DNA of 11,588 nt. Origin: CANGYM01 sp044372405 (GTDB lineage Bacteria; Pseudomonadota; Alphaproteobacteria; JAJTHO01; CANGYM01). This document shows, piece after piece, positions 6,300 to 11,588 of the stretch; within the stretch, counting starts at the first letter, position 1; every line of letters starts with the position of its first letter. The stretch spans positions 1 to 11,588 of the forward strand of contig JBILRW010000040.1 in NCBI GenBank assembly GCA_044372405.1, read 5' to 3'. A model generated the notes under the pieces. The model did not search any database, had not been told where the DNA came from, and saw only the letters and a program-made list of their open reading frames with translations. A program made the position numbers and the translations under genes.

Positions 6300-7310
6300 T
6301 TAAAAGCCTTTTTTCAACCCGTCAATCACCTGCCCCACATGGTCTGGCGGCGTTGAGGGGATAACCCCGTGGCCCAAATTCATGATCCAGCGGCGACCTT
6401 GACAGATTTTTTTTAAATTTTGCACGGCCCGATCCAATTCATCGCCGCCCGCACATAATAATGCCGGATCCAAATTGCCTTGCACCGTGACGGTTTCGGG
6501 CAGATTCTCCACGGCCCAATCCATGGGCGTGGCCGTATCAATACTGATCCCATCAGGCTGGACCGTGGCCACAAAATCCAGGAGCTTCACCCCGCTGCCC
6601 CGGGGGAAGCACAAAATGGGGACCCCCGGATGATTTTGACGCAACGCCGACACAATCCCCTGGTGCGGCAGGATCACCCAGTCATGATATAAGGGTGCCG
6701 GCACCATTCCCGCCCAACTGTCAAAAAGCTGCACCGCGTCGGCCCCGGCTTGAATTTGGGCGGACAGATGGGCCACAATCGTTTCTTCTAGAAGGGTACG
6801 CAGATGCATCGCCTCGTCCGGGCGCGTATAGATAAACTGCAATGCCCGATCAAAGGTCTTACTCCCCTGCCCTTCCACCATATAGGCCAGCAGCGTAAAC
6901 GGAGATCCCGCAAAACCAATCAGGGCCTTTTCGGGGGGTAAGGCCGCCCGTACCGTTTGAATGGCCTGATAAACGGGGGCCAGATGTTCTGGGCGAAACG
7001 AAAGCCTAGCCCAATCCTCTACAGGATCCAACCGGGGTCCGTGACCCACATCAAAGGAAACCTTTTGCCCCAACGCATCGGGAATGACCAGAATGTCCGA
7101 AAAAATAATGGCGGCATCCAAATCAAACCGGCGCAGCGGCTGCAGCGTGGCCTCCGCCGCCCGGGGGGCGTCGTAACAAAAGGACAAAAAATCCGTGGTT
7201 TCTGCCCGCAGCGCCCGATATTCCGGCAAATAACGACCGGCCTGGCGCATGAACCAAACAGGAATTTTGGTCGCGGGCTGGCCCCGCAAAACGGATAAAA
7301 ACGCAGACAT
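6300..7310 (-). CDS. hemE: Uroporphyrinogen decarboxylase
   Basis: The 336-aa cytoplasmic enzyme removes four carboxyl groups from uroporphyrinogen III to give coproporphyrinogen III in haem synthesis. The first signature is intact (PVWFMRQAGRYLPEYR, with Arg22 and Arg26 expected to bind substrate carboxylates). Asp72 in FSDIL corresponds to the catalytic aspartate (Asp86 in the human enzyme). The second signature is GFAGSPFTLLAYMVEG; FDSWAG, GNLDP and the C-terminal NLGHGV (catalytic-site histidine) are also present. The length is normal. The ATG at 7310 follows AGGGGAC closely, which supports this start. It is divergent from the porin gene, with 155 bases between start codons, and is followed by the 533-aa unknown gene on the same strand. 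Confidence 0.97.
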   Translation of the reverse strand: MSAFLSVLRGQPATKIPVWFMRQAGRYLPEYRALRAETTDFLSFCYDAPRAAEATLQPLRRFDLDAAIIFSDILVIPDALGQKVSFDVGHGPRLDPVEDWARLSFRPEHLAPVYQAIQTVRAALPPEKALIGFAGSPFTLLAYMVEGQGSKTFDRALQFIYTRPDEAMHLRTLLEETIVAHLSAQIQAGADAVQLFDSWAGMVPAPLYHDWVILPHQGIVSALRQNHPGVPILCFPRGSGVKLLDFVATVQPDGISIDTATPMDWAVENLPETVTVQGNLDPALLCAGGDELDRAVQNLKKICQGRRWIMNLGHGVIPSTPPDHVGQVIDGLKKGF

Positions 7311-7392
7311 GTCCCCTACTTACCACCCGTTGCGTGAAAAAGGGAGTTGTTTTTTTGCAACACAAAGGGGCAAAACGCATCCAAATTTTTCG

Positions 7393-7417
7393 AGTTCTGT
7401 TTGAACTTTTGCAAAAG
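7393..7417. promoter_or_regulatory. Palindromic site between hemE and porin (possible operator)
   Basis: A perfect 12-bp palindrome, CTTTTGCAAAAG (7406-7417), overlaps an adjoining inverted repeat, AGTTC (7393-7397) and GAACT (7403-7407) with a 5-base loop. The pair sits in the 155-bp divergent region, about 50 bases before the porin start and 90 bases before the hemE start. TTGAAC (7401-7406) with CATACC 17 bases on could be a weak porin promoter. The regulator, if any, is not identifiable. Confidence 0.35.
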
Positions 7418-7465
7418 CTGAGGCATACCCATCAGACAACCAAAAACTCTCATCGGAGATCAACT

Positions 7466-8704
7466 ATGAAAAAGACCCTTTTACTAACCACTGCGCTTGT
7501 GGGTAGCATGGCTCTGGCTCACGCTGCCATGGCTCAGGAAACCACCGCTGAAACAACGCCTGCCGCTGAAAAATCCCCCATTACGGTAACTTTGGGCGGT
7601 AGCGCTCAGTTTACCGCGGGTATCGTTGATGACGGCGATATCACCAAAGACACCGGTGGCAGCACACGCGCTCAAGCGGCTGACACGGACGTTGAAGCCA
7701 TTATTTATGCTGACGGCAAAACCGACAGTGGTCTTCTTTACGGTGCCCAAATTCAGTTGTTAAAAGATGACAACGACCCTGAAGAAGGCGACGACCAACA
7801 GTTTGCCTACATTGGTGGAAACTGGGGTAAAGTTGAGGCCGGTGACGCCGATGGTGCCGCTGACAAATTGGCCATTTACGCCCCCAACGACTTCGGAACC
7901 GGTGGTATTACAGGTAAATACTTCCAGTTCTTGAACTCGGGAACCATTTTTGATGACTACAGTGGGTATAACCAAATTGCTGCTGGTAACAAACGTTACA
8001 AGCTGTTTGACAGTGAATCCGCATCAAAAATCAGCTACTACACCCCTCGCTTTGCTGGATTCCAATTGGGTGCCTCTTACGCGCCTGACTCTGAAGGCAA
8101 CGGGAACCGTAATGACACGACTCAAAACGGCAATGTTGATGACCTTTACAACCAGGCAACAAACGCATCGTTTGAAAACTACGTTGAGGCTGGAGCCAAC
8201 TATGAAGCCGATTTTGGTGACGTTGGATTCGCCTTCGGTGGTTCCTATGTTTACGCGGGTGCCAAAGGAAGCAGCTCTGGACCATCCGATAAAGTTGAAG
8301 ACCTGAACGGTTACCAAGTGGGTACCAGCGTTGAATACATGGGCTTCACCGTTGGTGGTGGTTATGTTTGGCAGGGTGATTCTGGAATTACCCAATCTGT
8401 CCGTAATAAAACAGACTCCACGGGTTATAACTTTGGTCTGCAATACGAAACCGGTCCGTTCATCGTGGGTGCCAATGCCTTGCTTGCTGAAAACCAAGGT
8501 GCCTTCAGCAAAGACAACCAGCTGGATGTTTACAGCGTCGGTGCTACCTACATCCTGGCCCCTGGTTTGACCACCTTTGTGGAAGGCTCTTTTGTGCCGA
8601 CCAACGAAGGGTCTTACGTTGATACAACCTCAGCCACTGGTTTTTCCAACTACGACAGCAACAGCGGTTCCGCTATTATTCTCGGTACCAAAGTTGAGTT
8701 CTAG
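7466..8704 (+). CDS. Outer-membrane porin, Porin_4 type
   Basis: The 412-aa precursor should form a beta-barrel channel for small hydrophilic solutes in the outer membrane. The start at 7466 is preceded by GGAG (7455-7458) and begins a clear signal peptide (MKKTLLLTTALVGSMALAHA, then AMA before Gln24, a signal-peptidase I site). An in-frame ATG at 7334 exists but would bury the signal 44 residues in, so I reject it. The mature protein is rich in Gly, Asp, Asn and aromatic residues, with alternating strand patterns such as VTLGGSAQFTAGIV, KISYYTPRFAGFQLGASYAPD and YEADFGDVGFAFGGSYVYAG. It ends GTKVEF; a terminal Phe is the usual BAM recognition residue. Many acidic loop residues hint at cation preference, but that is inference. 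Codons lean to GGT, GCT, AAC and GAC more than in the neighbours, fitting high expression. A strong terminator follows. Confidence 0.93.
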   Translation: MKKTLLLTTALVGSMALAHAAMAQETTAETTPAAEKSPITVTLGGSAQFTAGIVDDGDITKDTGGSTRAQAADTDVEAIIYADGKTDSGLLYGAQIQLLKDDNDPEEGDDQQFAYIGGNWGKVEAGDADGAADKLAIYAPNDFGTGGITGKYFQFLNSGTIFDDYSGYNQIAAGNKRYKLFDSESASKISYYTPRFAGFQLGASYAPDSEGNGNRNDTTQNGNVDDLYNQATNASFENYVEAGANYEADFGDVGFAFGGSYVYAGAKGSSSGPSDKVEDLNGYQVGTSVEYMGFTVGGGYVWQGDSGITQSVRNKTDSTGYNFGLQYETGPFIVGANALLAENQGAFSKDNQLDVYSVGATYILAPGLTTFVEGSFVPTNEGSYVDTTSATGFSNYDSNSGSAIILGTKVEF

Positions 8705-8732
8705 TCTGATCGGTTGATCACACGAACCTCTG

Positions 8733-8766
8733 GGGGGTTGTTTCTTGGGAAACAACCCCCTTTTTT
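8733..8766 (+). terminator. Rho-independent terminator of the porin gene
   Basis: A perfect 12-bp stem, GGGGGTTGTTTC (8733-8744) and GAAACAACCCCC (8749-8760), has a TTGG loop and is followed by T6 (8761-8766), then G and five more T. It begins 29 bases after the porin stop and separates porin transcription from alaS. Confidence 0.95.
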
Positions 8767-8782
8767 GTTTTTCCGTATTGTT

Positions 8783-8810
8783 TTGACACATTCTTTTTGC
8801 CCCCTACCCC
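8783..8810 (+). promoter_or_regulatory. Possible alaS promoter
   Basis: A perfect -35 box, TTGACA (8783-8788), lies between the porin terminator and alaS. The best-spaced -10 candidate, TACCCC (8805-8810, 16-base spacer), is poor. A promoter is expected here because of the terminator upstream, but its exact place is uncertain. Confidence 0.35.
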
Positions 8811-8857
8811 ATTTTCTGATACAACGGTTTTCCCTAAAATGGTAAGGAGACCTGTGC

Positions 8858-11434
8858 GTGGACCCCGTTCGTCAAGCGTTTTGTGATTTTTTTGTGGCCG
8901 CTGGCCACACCCTGGTTCCGCCGGCCTCGCTCTTGCCCGCGGGGGACCCTACCCTGCTATTTACCAATGCGGGGATGAATCAGTTTAAGGATGTATTTTT
9001 GGGGTTTGAAACCCGCAGTTACACCCGCGCGATTTCCGTCCAACCCTGCATGCGCGTGGGGGGAAAACACAATGATTTGGATGAGGTCGGCAAAGATGGC
9101 CGTCACTTAACATGGTTTGAAATGCTGGGCAACTGGTCCTTTGGGGATTACAGCAAAGAGGGTGCCATTCGTTTCTCCTGGGAGTTTGTCACAACGTGCC
9201 TGCCCTTGGATACCAGCCGCATTTACGTCTCCGTTTATAAAAACGACGATGAAAGTTACGCCCTGTGGAAAAAAATCGCAAACCTGCCCGATCATCGCAT
9301 TGTCCGTTTGGGGGATATTGAGGCCGGCGATGAAGAAAATTTCTGGTCCATGGGTCCCGTGGGCCCCTGTGGCCGCTGCACGGAACTGTATTATGACCAG
9401 GGCGAAGACCGCTTTGGCCCCGATGTCGTGGGCGGAAAAACCGACCGTTTTCTGGAATTCTGGAACCTGGTGTTCATGGAATATAACCGCGATGAAAGCG
9501 GCACCCTCACCCCCCTAACCATGCAAAGCGTGGACACGGGCATGGGGCTGGAGCGCGTGGTGGCCCTGATTGAGGGGAAAGCCAATGTGTTTGAAACGTC
9601 CCTCTTTGCCCCCATCCTTGCCGCCATTGCCAAGGTCACTGGCCATGCTTACACCCCCGAAACCGCTGTGCCGTTTCATGTCATTGCGGATCATTTGCGC
9701 TCGCTGACCTTTGCGCTGCGGGATAGCATTGCCTTTGATCGTCAAGGGCGGGGCTATGTCCTGCGCCGCATTTTACGCCGCGCCATTTTGTTTGGGCAAA
9801 AGCTGGGACAAAAGGCGCCCTTCTTGTGTCACCTGGTTTCGGCCACGCTGGCGAGCCTTCCCGCCTATACCACCGATGCCAAAACCGTGAGCCGCATCAC
9901 CCGCGAGATTGAAAAGGAAGAAGAAAAATTTTTTGAAACCCTGGAGCGCGGCCTGCATTATTTTGCGGAGATGACGAACGACCTGACGGATAACGTCATT
10001 TCTGGCCAAGCGGCGTTTAAGCTGCATGATACGTTTGGTTTTCCTGTGGACCTGACCCAAATTATGGCGGAGGAGCGGGGCCTGTCCGTGGATCATGCGG
10101 GTTTTGAGGCCGCCCTGGACGAACAACGCGCCCGCGCCAAGGGGGCCGCCCATTTTTATGATGCCGGCGGATGGCAAATTTTGGCCGAGGGGTCCATGGT
10201 GGAGGCGCCGACCCATGCGCTGAAAAGTCTGGATGTTCGGGTGTTGTCACTACGGAGCGTGGAAGCCCCCTCCGCTGCTGAGGCTGCAGAATCTCTGTTT
10301 GATGTTCTCCTGGACCGTACCCCGTTTTATGCGGAGGGCGGCGGGGAAAAGGCGGATTTCGGCACATTGTCCCATGGCGCCACCCGTTTTTCGATTGAAA
10401 ACGTCCAAAAAACGGATCGCGGTATTGTTCACCGTGTTCGGCATCTTTCCGGGGATCCTGGGGCCCTCCTCACCCCCCTAACCTGGCGGGCTGAGGTGGA
10501 TGTGACACGCCGCCAAAACAAAGCCGCCCATCATACCGCCACCCACCTGCTCCATGCCGCCCTGCACGCCGTTGTGGGATCGGATGTCATTCAGGCCGGT
10601 TCTATGGTGGATGAAGGCATGCTGCGTTTTGATATTCGCCTGGACCGTCCCCTAAGTGCTCAAGAACGTAAAGATGTGGAAATCCTGGTCAATCAATGGA
10701 TTCGGGACAATCATCCCGTATCGCATTGTATCGATATCCCCTATCAAGAGGCCCTGGCCATGGGGGCCCTGGCGTTTTTTGAGGACAAATACGGCGATAC
10801 CGTCCGCGTCATCCAAATTCCCGGCGTCAGTACCGAACTTTGCGGCGGTAATCATGTGACCGCCACGGGGGATATTGGCAGTTTTTATCTCCTCAGCGAC
10901 AGTGCCCTGGGGGCCGGCGTCCGCCGGATTGAGGCTGTTGTTGGACAGGCCGCCGTCACCCACGCCCGCGCCGCCCTGGACAGTTTGCAGGCTATGGCGC
11001 TGTCCCTCTCCACCTCCCCTGAGCAACTCCCCTCGCGCTTTGAAAAACTGCAGGAGGAATTACGGGAAACCAAAAAGAAGCTCAAAAAACTCAGCGCCGG
11101 CGGCGGCTCCGCCCTGACCCCGGAATGGCTGGGCAAAATCGCCTTTGCGGATGTTAGTGATCTGGAAGAAGGAGCCATTACCCCCCTGCTGGATACATGG
11201 AAAAACACCCACCCCACGGCACTGGTGATTATGGTCAAAATGGACGGCGATAAAGGGACGCTATGGTGCGCCGCCAGTGAAGCCGCGGTAAAGGCAGGCC
11301 TACACGCCGGAAATACCGCCAAAACCATCGGCCAGGCCCTGGGATCCAGCGGCGGCGGCAAGTCGACCTTTGCCCGGGCGGGCTTTCGGGGGGGGGATGT
11401 GCAGAAGGTTCGAGCGATTATCGCAAGCCTTTAA
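8858..11434 (+). CDS. alaS: Alanyl-tRNA synthetase
   Basis: The 858-aa class II synthetase attaches alanine to tRNA-Ala in the cytoplasm and clears mischarged Ser and Gly. Domains in order: catalytic domain from the N-terminus (FTNAGMNQFKDVFLG, QPCMRVGGKHNDLDEVG, then the motif 2 region GRHLTWFEMLGNWSFGDY); tRNA-recognition helical region (about 240-450, with ADHLRSLTFAL and GRGYVLRRILRRA); editing domain with zinc ligands HTATH (His559, His563) and CGGNH (Cys662, His666); and a C-terminal DHHA1-type domain ending GGGKSTFARAGF. A Lys/Glu-rich helix (about 727-748) links the last two. The start is GTG at 8858, seven bases after AGGAGA (8845-8850); no better in-frame start exists, and the protein then begins as the family does. 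The editing motif has Asn where Thr is usual (CGGTH). A G9 run lies at 11388-11396, 13 codons before the stop. Confidence 0.98.
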   Translation: MDPVRQAFCDFFVAAGHTLVPPASLLPAGDPTLLFTNAGMNQFKDVFLGFETRSYTRAISVQPCMRVGGKHNDLDEVGKDGRHLTWFEMLGNWSFGDYSKEGAIRFSWEFVTTCLPLDTSRIYVSVYKNDDESYALWKKIANLPDHRIVRLGDIEAGDEENFWSMGPVGPCGRCTELYYDQGEDRFGPDVVGGKTDRFLEFWNLVFMEYNRDESGTLTPLTMQSVDTGMGLERVVALIEGKANVFETSLFAPILAAIAKVTGHAYTPETAVPFHVIADHLRSLTFALRDSIAFDRQGRGYVLRRILRRAILFGQKLGQKAPFLCHLVSATLASLPAYTTDAKTVSRITREIEKEEEKFFETLERGLHYFAEMTNDLTDNVISGQAAFKLHDTFGFPVDLTQIMAEERGLSVDHAGFEAALDEQRARAKGAAHFYDAGGWQILAEGSMVEAPTHALKSLDVRVLSLRSVEAPSAAEAAESLFDVLLDRTPFYAEGGGEKADFGTLSHGATRFSIENVQKTDRGIVHRVRHLSGDPGALLTPLTWRAEVDVTRRQNKAAHHTATHLLHAALHAVVGSDVIQAGSMVDEGMLRFDIRLDRPLSAQERKDVEILVNQWIRDNHPVSHCIDIPYQEALAMGALAFFEDKYGDTVRVIQIPGVSTELCGGNHVTATGDIGSFYLLSDSALGAGVRRIEAVVGQAAVTHARAALDSLQAMALSLSTSPEQLPSRFEKLQEELRETKKKLKKLSAGGGSALTPEWLGKIAFADVSDLEEGAITPLLDTWKNTHPTALVIMVKMDGDKGTLWCAASEAAVKAGLHAGNTAKTIGQALGSSGGGKSTFARAGFRGGDVQKVRAIIASL

Positions 11435-11556
11435 ATCCAAGCCCGTCCTAACCATGCCGTCATCCCACCCCTAACACTGCCCCCAAAGAATTCATGGCCA
11501 ACCCTGCCTTTTTCGCATATAGTCCTTTTTTTTGTTAGATAAACATCGGACGCTTC

Positions 11557-11588
11557 ATGACGGTACCTCAGCCTTTTTCCTTTATTCC
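11557..11588 (+). CDS. Start of an unidentified gene, truncated by the window edge
   Basis: An ATG at 11557 opens a frame (MTVPQPFSFI) that stays open to the edge. It lies 122 bases after the alaS stop, behind an AT-rich stretch with a T8 run (11526-11533) that could carry a promoter; only a weak GGA lies upstream as ribosome binding site. Ten residues are too few to name a product. Confidence 0.4.
   Translation, partial: MTVPQPFSFI

Noticed and set aside
7334..7465. Upstream ATG extending the porin by 44 codons
   Set aside because: The start at 7466 has GGAG and a textbook signal peptide immediately after it.
1..11588. Apparent excess of GGATCC sites (about ten by eye)
   Set aside because: Most fall in Gly/Asp/Ala-Asp-Pro type codon contexts in coding genes of this composition; I see no periodicity or link to a restriction system.

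Overview
The window reads as chromosome of a Gram-negative bacterium, most likely an alphaproteobacterium. The reasons are an outer-membrane porin of the Porin_4 type with a C-terminal phenylalanine, two proteins with lipoprotein signals, an inverse-autotransporter surface protein, and housekeeping genes (ppa, hemE, alaS) of ordinary bacterial type. This assignment is inference from protein style; there is no rRNA or tRNA to anchor it. I see no insertion sequence, phage gene, CRISPR array or tRNA.

Layout. Positions 1-1974 (minus strand) hold the first 658 codons of a large surface protein of the intimin/invasin (inverse autotransporter) class, which runs off the left edge. Its N-terminus carries a lipobox, then a low-complexity region encoded by three blocks of degenerate heptanucleotide repeats, then the beta-barrel domain and a FecR-like domain. 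A divergent control region (1975-2167) follows, with a hairpin plus T-tract in the surface-protein leader, a G10 homopolymer and a good sigma-70-type promoter for ppa. ppa (inorganic pyrophosphatase) and ggt (gamma-glutamyltranspeptidase, predicted lipoprotein) form a short plus-strand unit ending at 4619. Convergent to them are hemE (uroporphyrinogen decarboxylase) and, downstream of it, a 533-aa protein of unknown function, probably co-transcribed on the minus strand. Divergent from hemE is a porin gene ending in a strong intrinsic terminator, followed by alaS (alanyl-tRNA synthetase, GTG start) and the first codons of an unidentified gene at the right edge.

Functionally the window mixes envelope genes (surface adhesin-like protein, GGT lipoprotein, porin) with core metabolism (pyrophosphate hydrolysis, haem synthesis, tRNA charging). 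The most unusual part is the left 2.1 kb. In the two main heptamer blocks every unit whose first triplet is in the reading frame has a sense codon there, while most out-of-frame units keep TGA or TAA. Adding or removing a single heptamer in any case I tested brings a stop into frame. Together with the G10 and G7 tracts and the terminator-like leader, this makes the gene a candidate for on/off (phase-variable) expression, although the repeats could also be passively tolerated invasive sequence.
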